Origin: Planctomycetota bacterium
Lineage (GTDB): Bacteria; Planctomycetota; Phycisphaerae; Phycisphaerales; Zrk34
Assembly: GCA_016125255.1 (NCBI GenBank)
Contig: WGMD01000003.1
Span: 62,001 to 126,000 of the forward strand
Direction of reading: 5' to 3'
DNA: 64,000 bases
Program-made: the position numbers and the translations under genes
Notes under the pieces: generated by a model
What the model was told of the DNA's origin: nothing
The model's database searches: none
The model's input: the letters and a program-made list of their open reading frames with translations, nothing else
Shown: positions 17,374 through 26,543 of the stretch, in pieces
Position numbering within the stretch: position 1 is the stretch's first letter
Layout: every line of letters begins with the position of its first letter

Positions 17374-18579
17374 ATGACCACACCAACCAACTTCATGCAG
17401 GTACCCGACGCCCGGGGCCGCTTCGGTGACTTCGGCGGGGTGTATGTGCCCGAAACGCTCATGGCGGCCCTGACCGAGTTGACCGCCGAGTACGCCAAGG
17501 CAAAGGCCGACCCGGCTTTTGCGGCGGAGTTGGAGCGATTGTTCACGCATTACGTGGGCCGGCCCACGCCGCTGTATCACGCCCGGCGACTGAGCCAGCA
17601 CGTCGGCGGCGCGCAGATTTACCTGAAGCGCGAAGACCTCGCTCACACCGGCGCCCACAAGATCAACAACACGCTCGGTCAGGCGCTGCTGACCGTCCGC
17701 ATGGGCAAGAAGCGCGTCATCGCCGAGACGGGCGCGGGGCAGCACGGCGTGGCGACGGCGACGGCGGCGGCGCTGCTGGGCCTCGATTGCGAAGTCTACA
17801 TGGGCTCGGAGGACATGCGCCGTCAGCGACCCAACGTCATCCGCATGCAGCTCCTCGGCGCGCGCTGCGTGCCGGTCGAGTCGGGCTCGCGCACGCTCAA
17901 GGATGCGACCAATGAAGCGATGCGCGACTGGATGGGCAGTGTCGAGCACACGCATTACATCATCGGCTCCGTCGTCGGGCCGCATCCGTTCCCCATGATG
18001 GTCCGCGATTTTCAGTCGGTCATCGGGCGCGAGGCGCGGGCTCAGGCGATGGAGCAGATCGGCCGACTGCCCGATGCGATCGTCGCCTGCGTCGGCGGCG
18101 GGTCCAACGCGGCGGGCATCTTCTATCCGTTCATCGAAGACAAGGGCGTCAAACTGTTCGGCGTCGAAGCGGGCGGGACCTCTAGCGAGCCGGGCAAACA
18201 TGCCGCCCCGCTCGGATTCGGCTCGCCGGGCGTGCTGCACGGCTCGCTCAGCTACGTGCTTCAGGACGCGGACGGTCAGACGGCGGACGTTCATTCGATC
18301 TCGGCGGGCCTGGATTACCCGGGTGTCGGGCCGGAGCATTCGTATTGGAAGGACACGGGCCGGGTGTCATATGCCCAGGCGACGGACGGCGAAGCGCTGG
18401 AGGCGTTCAAGACGCTGTGCCGATTCGAGGGGATCATTCCCGCGCTCGAAAGTTCGCATGCGGTGCATCACGGGCTGCGACTGGCGCGGGCGATGCCGGC
18501 GGATCGTATTGTCGTGATCAATCTGTCGGGGCGCGGGGACAAGGATATTGATGAGGTGATTCGGTTGTTGGGCAAGTGA
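17374..18579 (+). CDS. trpB: Tryptophan synthase beta chain
   Basis: A 401-residue PLP enzyme that condenses indole with L-serine to tryptophan, normally as an alpha2beta2 complex. The PLP lysine is K96 in [10 protein letters not shown], the catalytic glutamate is in AETGAGQHG, and the phosphate-binding loop is [10 protein letters not shown]. The N-terminal [15 protein letters not shown] is the usual TrpB1 start, so this is the alpha-subunit-dependent type rather than TrpB2. No trpA or trpF lies next to it: trpB stands alone between a divergent small gene and a convergent larE. Trp pathway genes are therefore dispersed in this genome. Confidence 0.96.
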   Translation: MTTPTNFMQVPDARGRFGDFGGVYVPETLMAALTELTAEYAKAKADPAFAAELERLFTHYVGRPTPLYHARRLSQHVGGAQIYLKREDLAHTGAHKINNTLGQALLTVRMGKKRVIAETGAGQHGVATATAAALLGLDCEVYMGSEDMRRQRPNVIRMQLLGARCVPVESGSRTLKDATNEAMRDWMGSVEHTHYIIGSVVGPHPFPMMVRDFQSVIGREARAQAMEQIGRLPDAIVACVGGGSNAAGIFYPFIEDKGVKLFGVEAGGTSSEPGKHAAPLGFGSPGVLHGSLSYVLQDADGQTADVHSISAGLDYPGVGPEHSYWKDTGRVSYAQATDGEALEAFKTLCRFEGIIPALESSHAVHHGLRLARAMPADRIVVINLSGRGDKDIDEVIRLLGK

Positions 18580-18602
18580 GCGGCGGCGCGAAGAAGGGAA
18601 GC

Positions 18603-18619
18603 GCGGGGCGATACCCCGC
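18603..18619. terminator. Candidate hairpin between convergent trpB and larE
   Basis: GCGGGG pairs with CCCCGC around a CGATA loop in the 42-bp gap between two converging genes. No T tract follows, so a bidirectional terminator role rests on position only. Confidence 0.35.
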
Positions 18620-18621
18620 CG

Positions 18622-19464
18622 CTAAACGGGGGGCGACGCGCTGATGTTCAGGGGGAGCGCTTCGTTGGTGGACCCGGTGCGGTAGCCGGCGAGGTCGAGG
18701 GTCACATACAGATAGCCCGCCGCCTTGAGGCGATCGACGACTTTCTCGCGCGTGCCCGAAGCGATGAAGCGCGGCAACTGATCGAGCGGGACTTCGATGC
18801 GCGCGACGGTTTCGTGATGACGCACGCGGACCCCCGTGAATCCCAACTTGTGCAATTCCAACTCCGCCCGTTCGACCATGGCAAGACGCTCGGGCGTGAC
18901 GGGCGTGCCATAGGGAATGCGACTGGCCAGGCACGCCGCGGCGGGTTTGTCGGCGTTGGGCAGGCCCATGCACTCCGCCAGCACGCGGATGTCCCGCTTC
19001 GTGAAACCCGCTTCGAGCAGCGGGCTGACGATCTGCGCTTCGCGCGCCGCTTCGAGCCCCGGCCGGTAATCGCCAAGGTCATCCGTGTTGGACCCGTTGG
19101 CGATGTACGCGATGTTCAGCGAAGCGGCCAGATGGTGCAGCGATTCGTACAGATGGCTCTTGCAATGGTAACAGCGGTCGGGCGCGTTGGCCTGATATGA
19201 CGCGTCGGCCTGCTCGCCGGGGTTGATTTCGATAAGCTGAAGATCGAGTTCATGCGCCAGCCGCCGCGCCTCGTCCAGTTCGCTTCGCGGCAGGGAGGCC
19301 GAGTCGCCGATCGCCGCCGGGGCGTTGTCGCGCCCGAGGACGCGGCGGGCCATGACGGCCACGAGCGTCGAATCGACGCCTCCGCTGTAGGCGGTCAGCA
19401 GACGCCCGCGCGGTTCGATCACCGCGGCGAGCCGCGACTGAAGTTCAGTGACATGCTCCGTCAT
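18622..19464 (-). CDS. larE: ATP-dependent sacrificial sulfur transferase LarE
   Basis: A 280-residue PP-loop enzyme. In the lactate racemase nickel-pincer cofactor (NPN) pathway, LarE adenylates the pyridinium carboxylates and donates sulfur. TAYSGGVDSTLVAV is the ATP pyrophosphatase loop and RCYHCKSHLYESL a conserved follow-up. C178 in PAAACLASRIPYG lies where the sacrificial cysteine sits in the Lactobacillus enzyme (from memory). The ATG at 19464 (MTEHVTEL) was chosen as the start. It is divergent from larB with a 167-bp shared upstream region. LarC and the racemase LarA are not in this window, so the cofactor's user is unknown. Confidence 0.88.
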   Translation of the reverse strand: MTEHVTELQSRLAAVIEPRGRLLTAYSGGVDSTLVAVMARRVLGRDNAPAAIGDSASLPRSELDEARRLAHELDLQLIEINPGEQADASYQANAPDRCYHCKSHLYESLHHLAASLNIAYIANGSNTDDLGDYRPGLEAAREAQIVSPLLEAGFTKRDIRVLAECMGLPNADKPAAACLASRIPYGTPVTPERLAMVERAELELHKLGFTGVRVRHHETVARIEVPLDQLPRFIASGTREKVVDRLKAAGYLYVTLDLAGYRTGSTNEALPLNISASPPV

Positions 19465-19631
19465 GCTCCATTGTAGGTCGCTCCGTAAAAAGAGCTGCCC
19501 GGCACTCATGGACGGACAGCCCCGAATCCCAAGCGGGCGGTCGCACTCTGATATGGACATCGGCATGCACGGACGGTGCGTGGTGCCATCAGACTGTCAT
19601 ACAGGATAAATACTCATACAATGGCATCACC

Positions 19632-20399
19632 ATGAGCGACGCGATCAACGACATTCTCAAGGCGGTGGCGGCCGGGAAGCTGAACGTCGACGAAGCGCAC
19701 GCACGACTGGACGCGCTGTCGCACGAGCCGCTGGGTTTCGCCACGCTCGATCATCATCGTCATCGCCGCTGCGGCGTGCCGGAGGTGATCTTCGCCGCCG
19801 GCAAGACGCCGCAGCAGGTCGTGAGCATCGCACAGTCGCTGACGACAAAATCGGGCTACGCGCTCATCACGCGCGCCGACGAACCCACGGCCGCGGCGCT
19901 TGAAGCGGCGTTTCATCAGATCGTGATCGGCTCGCGGCGTCGGACGATTCTCGTGGGGCTGCCGCCGGAATTGAAGGGCATCGCCGTGCCGATCATCACC
20001 GCCGGCACGAGCGACGAAGCCGTCGCCGAGGAAGCGGCGCTGACCTGCCGCGCGATGGGCCGGCCGGTGCATCGCATCAACGACGTCGGCGTCGCCGGGA
20101 TCGGCCGGCTGGTCGCGCGGCTCGATGAAATCCGCGACGCCCCGGTCGTGATCTGCATCGCGGGGATGGAAGGCGCCCTGCCGAGCGTCGTCGGCGGATT
20201 CGTCAGCGTGCCGGTCATCGCCGTGCCGACGAGCGTCGGGTACGGCGCGGCGCTGGGCGGCGTGACGGCGCTGATGGGGATGCTCACCAGCTGCGCCGCC
20301 GGCGTGAGCGTCGTCAATATCGACAACGGATTCGGAGCCGGGTATATCGCCACCTTGATCGCCCGTCAGTCCAAGCCCCCCGAGGATGCCGCCTCATGA
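19632..20399 (+). CDS. larB: Pyridinium-3,5-biscarboxylate mononucleotide synthase LarB
   Basis: A 255-residue protein of the LarB family (PurE-like C-terminal domain), which carboxylates and hydrolyses nicotinic acid adenine dinucleotide in the first step of nickel-pincer cofactor synthesis. Family signatures are the N-terminal GKLNVDEAHARL, the RCGVPEVIFAAGKTPQQV segment and the PurE-like core TAGTSDEAVAEEAALT, with GMEGALPSVVGG and GYGAALGG near the end. It is divergent from larE. The stop overlaps the start of the next gene as ATGA, so it is translationally coupled to the NAD(P)HX dehydratase gene, an apt partner since both handle nicotinamide nucleotides. Confidence 0.9.
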   Translation: MSDAINDILKAVAAGKLNVDEAHARLDALSHEPLGFATLDHHRHRRCGVPEVIFAAGKTPQQVVSIAQSLTTKSGYALITRADEPTAAALEAAFHQIVIGSRRRTILVGLPPELKGIAVPIITAGTSDEAVAEEAALTCRAMGRPVHRINDVGVAGIGRLVARLDEIRDAPVVICIAGMEGALPSVVGGFVSVPVIAVPTSVGYGAALGGVTALMGMLTSCAAGVSVVNIDNGFGAGYIATLIARQSKPPEDAAS

Positions 20400-21265
20400 A
20401 CGCACAAGCCGCCGTCGTTCCCAGCCCCGCGCCCGACCGCCCCGCCGACGCACACAAGGGCACGTTCGGCACCGTCGTCGTGATCGGCGGATCGCCGCTG
20501 ATGATCGGCGCGCCCGCCATGACCGCCGCCGCGGCGCTGCGGACCGGCACGGGGCTCGTCAAGATCATGACGCACCCCAACGCCCTGCCGCACTGCCTGG
20601 TCATCGAGCCGGGCGCGACGGGCATCGCCGCGCCGCATCTGGATGATCCCAACGCGGTGCAGAAATCCTTCGAGCAGCTCAAGCCGCTGACCGTGCTCGC
20701 CGTCGGGCCGGGCATGCCCGAGAATCCCGTGTCGGAGCGCGGCATCGACATTCTGCTCAAGCACGAGTTCACCACTGTGCTCGACGCCGGCGGGCTCAAC
20801 AATCTTTCGCGCATCGCCGATCGCGTGCACAAGCATCACTGCCCGCTGGTGCTCACGCCGCACCCCGGCGAGTTCGCCCGGCTCGCTCGCCCGGCGAACA
20901 TCGAACTGGACCCGACCAAACCGAGCGAGCGGCCATATGCCGCCCGAGCGCTGGCGGAGTATTACCACGCGGTCGTCGTGCTCAAAGGTCATCAGACGGT
21001 CGTGACCGATGGCGCGCGGCAGTACGTCAATCAGACGGGCAATCCCGCGCTGGCGACCGCTGGCAGCGGCGATGTGCTCACGGGCATGATCGCTTCGCTG
21101 ATCGCGCAGGGCATGGGGCTGTTCGAGGCGAGCGTGTTGGGCGTGTATCTGCACGGGCTCGCGGCGGATCTATGGGCGCAGGAACATGGCCCGGCGGGCA
21201 TGACCGTGCGCGATCTTGTTTTGCTCATCCCGGCCGCGCTCAAACGCCATCGTGAACAGGCATGA
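20396..21265 (+). CDS. nnrD: ADP-dependent NAD(P)H-hydrate dehydratase
   Basis: A 289-residue ribokinase-fold enzyme that dehydrates the damaged S-form of NAD(P)HX back to NAD(P)H using ADP. Recognisable motifs are GTFGTVVVIGGSPLMIGAP at the N-terminus, LTPHPGEFARL, VVLKGHQTVV and the catalytic/phosphate loop ATAGSGDVLTGMIA. The epimerase (NnrE) domain found in fused bacterial Nnr proteins is missing, so this is the stand-alone CarD-like form. The start overlaps the larB stop by 4 bp. Confidence 0.9.
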   Translation: MNAQAAVVPSPAPDRPADAHKGTFGTVVVIGGSPLMIGAPAMTAAAALRTGTGLVKIMTHPNALPHCLVIEPGATGIAAPHLDDPNAVQKSFEQLKPLTVLAVGPGMPENPVSERGIDILLKHEFTTVLDAGGLNNLSRIADRVHKHHCPLVLTPHPGEFARLARPANIELDPTKPSERPYAARALAEYYHAVVVLKGHQTVVTDGARQYVNQTGNPALATAGSGDVLTGMIASLIAQGMGLFEASVLGVYLHGLAADLWAQEHGPAGMTVRDLVLLIPAALKRHREQA

Positions 21266-21270
21266 AAGGA

Positions 21271-21321
21271 ATTGAGAATTGCAAATTGCCCATTGAAAAT
21301 TCGCAATTTGCAATTCTCAAT
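21271..21321. repeat. Perfect 19-bp AT-rich hairpin ahead of bioD
   Basis: ATTGAGAATTGCAAATTGC and its exact complement at 21303-21321 form a perfect stem with a 13-base loop, just after the dehydratase gene stop. The right arm includes the A and T of the ATG chosen for bioD. Base composition is strikingly AT-rich for this genome. It could act as a terminator-like structure, a translation regulator, or merely a dispersed repeat. Confidence 0.75.
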
Positions 21322-22075
21322 GGGCAATTTGAAATTACCACCCCTGCAAAAGCCCGGTCTTTTCATCACCGCCGTCGACACCGACATCGGCAAGACCGTC
21401 ATCACGTGCGCCATCGCCGCGTCGCTGCGCCGACGGGTCTCGAAGGTCGGCGTATGCAAGCCGATCGCCTCGGGCTGTCGGCACGAACGCGAGGGACTGG
21501 TCAGCGATGACGCCGAAGCGCTCGCCCACTTCGCCGACTGCCGCATGGCGCTGGACATCATCAACCCCGTGCGCTATCACGCCCCGCTCGCTCCTTCGAC
21601 CGCCGCCCAGAAGACCGGGCATCCGGTGGATATGGCGATGATCGACCATGCGATGTGCCGGCTCGATGAAGCGCACGACGTGATGCTCGTCGAAGGCGTC
21701 GGCGGGCTGATGGTGCCGCTCGATGACGCCCATTCCGTCCTCGATCTGGCGAAGCGTTTCGACTATCCGGTCGTCGTGGTGACGCACACGAAACTCGGCA
21801 CGCTCAATCACACCGCGCTGACCTGCGCCGCGATCCGTTCCGCCGGCCTGCGGCTCGCCGGGCTGGTGCTCAACCGCTATGACCCGGACACGACCGACGA
21901 CGCCCAGATGACCAACCCCGCGCAGCTCGTGAAGCAGAACCGCACGACGATTCTCGCTACCGTGCCGGCGTGCGAAGACGTCGCGGCGGCAAACGGCGAA
22001 ATTCCGGCGGCGATTCTCGAAGCCGTTGACATGAACGACTGGTTGGACATCGCGGCCCGTCCGCGTGTACGATGA
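21320..22075 (+). CDS. bioD: Dethiobiotin synthetase
   Basis: A 251-residue P-loop enzyme catalysing ATP-dependent closure of the ureido ring of dethiobiotin from 7,8-diaminopelargonate. The N-terminal FITAVDTDIGKTVITCAIA is the BioD P-loop, CKPIASGC the next conserved strand, and VEGVGGLMVPLDD the Walker-B-like carboxylate and GG loop. An ATG 48 bp earlier lies within an AT-rich hairpin and would give a repeat-derived leader; the ATG at 21320 sits on the edge of that hairpin and no Shine-Dalgarno is seen. bioA, bioB and bioF are not in this window. Confidence 0.88.
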   Translation: MGNLKLPPLQKPGLFITAVDTDIGKTVITCAIAASLRRRVSKVGVCKPIASGCRHEREGLVSDDAEALAHFADCRMALDIINPVRYHAPLAPSTAAQKTGHPVDMAMIDHAMCRLDEAHDVMLVEGVGGLMVPLDDAHSVLDLAKRFDYPVVVVTHTKLGTLNHTALTCAAIRSAGLRLAGLVLNRYDPDTTDDAQMTNPAQLVKQNRTTILATVPACEDVAAANGEIPAAILEAVDMNDWLDIAARPRVR

Positions 22076-22103
22076 CGATTTTCCACGGCAGAAAGCGAGC
22101 GAT

Positions 22104-23186
22104 ATGCCCCGACGCGTTTACATCATCGACATGGCGCCCAATCAGTTGATCGAGGGCGTGTTCACCATGCAGAACTGCCAGCTTGGGCTGACCAAGAACG
22201 GCAAGCCGTATTTGAAATGTCTGCTTCAGGACCGATCCGGCCGCACGCCGGGGCGGATGTGGAGCGTGACCGAGGACTTCGTGCAGTCGCTGCCGACGGA
22301 CGGGTTCGTCTTCATCGAAGGCCAGACGCAGGCGTTTCAGGGCGAGCTTCAGATCATCGTTCAGCATCTGCGCGTGGTGGAGCCCAAGCCGGAGGAACTG
22401 CTCGATCTGCTGCCGTCGACGACGAAGGATGTCGACGAGATGTTCGCGCATGTGGGCCGGCTCATCGATTCGATGAAGAGCGAGGCGCTCAAAGCGCTGG
22501 CGCGGACGTACCTCAATGACAAGCCGCTGATGGAGCGGTTTCGGCAGGCGCCGGCGGCGATGCAGCTTCATCATGCGTACCTCGGCGGGCTGCTCGAGCA
22601 CACGCTGGCGTTGATGAAGCTCGCCGACGCGGTCATGCCGCTCTATCCCAAGCTCAATCGCGACATCGTGATGATGGGCCTGTTCCTGCACGATCTTGGC
22701 AAGTGCGACGAGCTGACCTGGCAGACGGGCTTCGCCTACAGCGATGACGGCCAGCTCGTCGGCCACATCGCCCGCGGACTGGTCTGGCTCAACGACAAAG
22801 TCGCCGCCACGCGCGCCGCCGGCGTCGAGCTTTCCCCCGAACTCGTCCGCGTCCTTGAGCACATCATCCTCTCGCACCACGGCGTCCCCGAATTCGGCGC
22901 CCTCAAAATCCCCGCCACGCCCGAAGCCATCATGGTCAGTCTGCTCGACAACGTCGACGCCAAAACGCAGATGGCCATCGACGCCGGTCGCGGCCCCGCC
23001 TCCAGGAGCGAAGAACTCGGCGGCGCGTTCACCGAAAAAGTCTGGGCTTTGGGCACGCGCATCTACCGGCCCGATCCGCTGGGCGACGTCACCGACGCCC
23101 CCGGCGCGTCCGCATCGCCGACGCCCCCGCAAAAATCCCCCGCAAAAAAGCCCTTTGACGGCCCGCCGCTCAAAGGCGGCATATGA
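22104..23186 (+). CDS. YhaM-like OB-fold/HD-domain phosphohydrolase (3'-5' exoribonuclease family)
   Basis: A 360-residue protein with an N-terminal OB-fold (about 1-100; YLKCLLQDRSGRTPGRMW) and an HD phosphohydrolase domain. Metal-binding positions are the His of HHAYLGGLLEHTLAL, HD of FLHDLGKCDEL, HHG of SHHGVPEFG and Asp in LLDNVDAKTQM. This architecture is that of Bacillus YhaM, a 3'-5' exoribonuclease. The last 45 residues are Pro/Ala-rich and end in PPLKGGI. The start at 22104 is the first ATG outside bioD; an ATG at 22065 would overlap bioD by 11 bp. Its end overlaps the next gene by 4 bp (ATGA). Confidence 0.85.
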   Translation: MPRRVYIIDMAPNQLIEGVFTMQNCQLGLTKNGKPYLKCLLQDRSGRTPGRMWSVTEDFVQSLPTDGFVFIEGQTQAFQGELQIIVQHLRVVEPKPEELLDLLPSTTKDVDEMFAHVGRLIDSMKSEALKALARTYLNDKPLMERFRQAPAAMQLHHAYLGGLLEHTLALMKLADAVMPLYPKLNRDIVMMGLFLHDLGKCDELTWQTGFAYSDDGQLVGHIARGLVWLNDKVAATRAAGVELSPELVRVLEHIILSHHGVPEFGALKIPATPEAIMVSLLDNVDAKTQMAIDAGRGPASRSEELGGAFTEKVWALGTRIYRPDPLGDVTDAPGASASPTPPQKSPAKKPFDGPPLKGGI

Positions 23187-23734
23187 AAATCTACACCAAA
23201 CACGGCGACGACGGATCGACCGGACTCTTCGGCGGCAAGCGCGTTTTGAAGGATGACCTGCGTGTCGCCGCGTATGGCTCCGTCGATGAACTCAACAGCG
23301 CCTTGGGCCTCGCCCGATGCGCCTGCGATGCGTCGGAACTCGCCCGGCTCATCGACCGAATCCAGCCGCGGCTTTTCGATGTCGGCGCTAATCTGTGCAC
23401 GCCGCCGGAAGCGATGAATGATCACATCCCGCGCGTCACCGAGGCGCAGGTCGAAGCGCTCGAAGCGGCGATCGATGATTTAACCAGTCACCTGCCGCCG
23501 ATGAAACATTTCATTCTCCCCGGCGGATGCGAAGCGGCGGCCCGGCTCCATATTGCCCGAACCGCGTGCCGCCTCGCCGAGCGCCACATCGTCACCCTCG
23601 CGCAACATGAAACCGTCGACCCGGTGATCGTCCGCTACATGAATCGCCTCAGCGATCTGCTGTTTGTGATAGCCCGCCGGGCGAATCAACTCGCCGGCGT
23701 GGACGATGTGCCGTGGAAACCGCACGAGGGGTAG
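23183..23734 (+). CDS. Cob(I)alamin adenosyltransferase, PduO type
   Basis: A 183-residue PduO-family ATP:cob(I)alamin adenosyltransferase that makes adenosylcobalamin. The N-terminal KIYTKHGDDGSTGLFGGKRV is the hallmark ATP-binding motif, VAAYGSVDELNSALGLARC the next conserved helix, and RTACRLAERHIV plus MNRLSDLLFVIARRAN close the active site. It starts inside the stop of the HD protein (ATGA overlap), so the two are coupled. Possible users are adenosylcobalamin-dependent mutases or reductases elsewhere in the genome. Confidence 0.93.
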   Translation: MKIYTKHGDDGSTGLFGGKRVLKDDLRVAAYGSVDELNSALGLARCACDASELARLIDRIQPRLFDVGANLCTPPEAMNDHIPRVTEAQVEALEAAIDDLTSHLPPMKHFILPGGCEAAARLHIARTACRLAERHIVTLAQHETVDPVIVRYMNRLSDLLFVIARRANQLAGVDDVPWKPHEG

Positions 23735-23737
23735 GCG

Positions 23738-24175
23738 CTACTTTCCTTCCGTCTCCGGTCGCGTCTGTGTGGGCTTGACGGATGTGACGACCTCGTGACC
23801 GGCCGACTTCCAGACTTCCAGTCCGCCGCGGAATTCGTAGACGTTGGAATAGCCCTTGGCCATCATCGACTTGGCCCCCGCCGTACCCAACGGGTCCGTC
23901 CATCCGCCTGCATAGACGACGATCTGTTTGGCCGACGCGAGCCGCTCGTCCTTGGCGCGGAGGTTCGGCAGGAAAATATTGATCGCGCCGGGCAGATGAC
24001 CGGCGGCGTAGGCGTCGGCCTTCCGTACATCGATGATCACCACCTGCTCCTGCCCGATCAACGAAGCGACCTGCGACTCCGACAACCCGGCGACCGAATC
24101 GTCCGACACCTTGACCTTGTCGCAGCCGCCCAGCACGCCCGCCATCAACATGATCCAGACAAATCGGCGCATCAT
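23738..24175 (-). CDS. Rhodanese-fold lipoprotein lacking the catalytic cysteine
   Basis: A 145-residue predicted lipoprotein (signal ending MAGVLGGC, lipobox LGGC) carrying a single rhodanese domain: VVIIDVRKADAYAAGHLPGAINI matches the family, and the C-terminal YEFRGGLEVWKSAGH the closing motif. The loop that normally holds the nucleophilic Cys reads VVYAGGWTDPLGTAG, with Ala at the expected position and no other Cys in the mature domain except the lipidated one. It is probably a non-catalytic binding domain on the envelope. The stop is 3 bp from the convergent adenosyltransferase stop. Two tandem ATGs start it (24175 and 24172). Confidence 0.82.
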   Translation of the reverse strand: MMRRFVWIMLMAGVLGGCDKVKVSDDSVAGLSESQVASLIGQEQVVIIDVRKADAYAAGHLPGAINIFLPNLRAKDERLASAKQIVVYAGGWTDPLGTAGAKSMMAKGYSNVYEFRGGLEVWKSAGHEVVTSVKPTQTRPETEGK

Positions 24176-24330
24176 CGTCAAACCTCGTCGTTTTGCGGTG
24201 TTTTCCGCGGTGAATGCGGCATTGTGCCAGATTCGCGCCCGTTTCGCCACCCGTCCCGCCCGGCGACTTGCCACCGACCGGTCCATCTGTAAAATCACCG
24301 GCTTGATTGGCAATCTCCCAATACACATGA

Positions 24331-25632
<1,302 letters not shown>

Positions 25633-25658
25633 CTCCGATTTGAGTGAATTCAATTGGG

Positions 25659-25688
25659 CCGGGGGCACTTCAGTGCCCCCGGTTTTTT
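25659..25688 (+). terminator. Rho-independent terminator after enolase
   Basis: CCGGGGGCAC pairs with GTGCCCCCGG across a TTCA loop and is followed directly by six T. This is a textbook terminator for eno, lying at the 3' end of the convergent isomerase gene. Confidence 0.9.
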
Positions 25689-26508
25689 ATGCGCCGTAGA
25701 CGCGTCGTAGATAATCGATGCTCTGTCGCGCGATCGTTGGGGCGTCGGGGGTGTAGTCGAAGACTTCGACGCTGACGTAGCCGGTGTAGCCGGATTTTTT
25801 GAGGGCGGCGGCGATGGGGGTGTGATCGACGTCGCCCTGCCCGGGGCCGCGGAGGTTGGGGTCGTTGGCGTGGAAATGGACGGTGTGGGCCTTGGACGCT
25901 TCGATGATCTGCGGGATGGGCCTCGGCTCGTCGCTCATCGCCTTGACATCCAGATGAAGCTGCACGGACGGGCTGCCCACCGCGTCGATGAGCTTGATCG
26001 TCTCGGCGGCGGTCGTCAGGAAGTTCGTCTCCTTCCGCGCCAAGGGTTCCAGCGCGATGACGACGCCGAGCGGCTCCGCCACCTCCGCGATGTTCCGCAT
26101 CGCGTCGGCGGCGTGACGAAAGGCGTCGTCATACGACTGGCCCTCGGCAATGTTGCGCTGCTTGGGGGAGCCCCAGACCATGATGCGCCCCCCCGCCGCG
26201 GCGCAGAGTCGCACGAGATGCTGCGCATACGCCACGGTGCGCTGCCGCACTGCCGCGTCATCGGTGGTCAAATGCAACGCCTCGCCCTTGGGGCGCACCA
26301 AAAGCCAGTGCAGACCGACGACTTGAAGCCCGGCGGCGCGGGCGGTGTCGCCGGCGGATTTCGCATCCGACTCCCTCAGCGTGCCGGGGTCTTCACGAAG
26401 CGTAAACGGCGCGATTTCGACGGCGTCGTAGCCCGCGGCGGCGATGTCGTCGCAGGTGCGATCGAAAGGCCACTGTTGATAGGTCTCATTGCAGAGCGCG
26501 AATTTCAT
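25687..26508 (-). CDS. Sugar phosphate isomerase/epimerase-like TIM-barrel protein
   Basis: A 273-residue xylose-isomerase-like TIM barrel (AP endonuclease family 2 fold). Typical elements are the N-terminal KFALCNETYQQWPF, AAAGYDAVEIAPF, metal-ligand positions in IALEPLARKETNF, LHLDVKAMSDE, HFHANDPNLRGPGQG and the closing VSVEVFDYTPD. Such proteins are often isomerases of keto-sugars or hydroxypyruvate, but the family is too broad to name a substrate. The ATG at 26508 was preferred over an upstream extension that runs into the next gene. Its stop lies at the enolase terminator. Confidence 0.8.
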   Translation of the reverse strand: MKFALCNETYQQWPFDRTCDDIAAAGYDAVEIAPFTLREDPGTLRESDAKSAGDTARAAGLQVVGLHWLLVRPKGEALHLTTDDAAVRQRTVAYAQHLVRLCAAAGGRIMVWGSPKQRNIAEGQSYDDAFRHAADAMRNIAEVAEPLGVVIALEPLARKETNFLTTAAETIKLIDAVGSPSVQLHLDVKAMSDEPRPIPQIIEASKAHTVHFHANDPNLRGPGQGDVDHTPIAAALKKSGYTGYVSVEVFDYTPDAPTIARQSIDYLRRVYGA

Positions 26509-26543
26509 CGCCGCAGGATAAGGCAAACGCGCGGGATCGCCAA

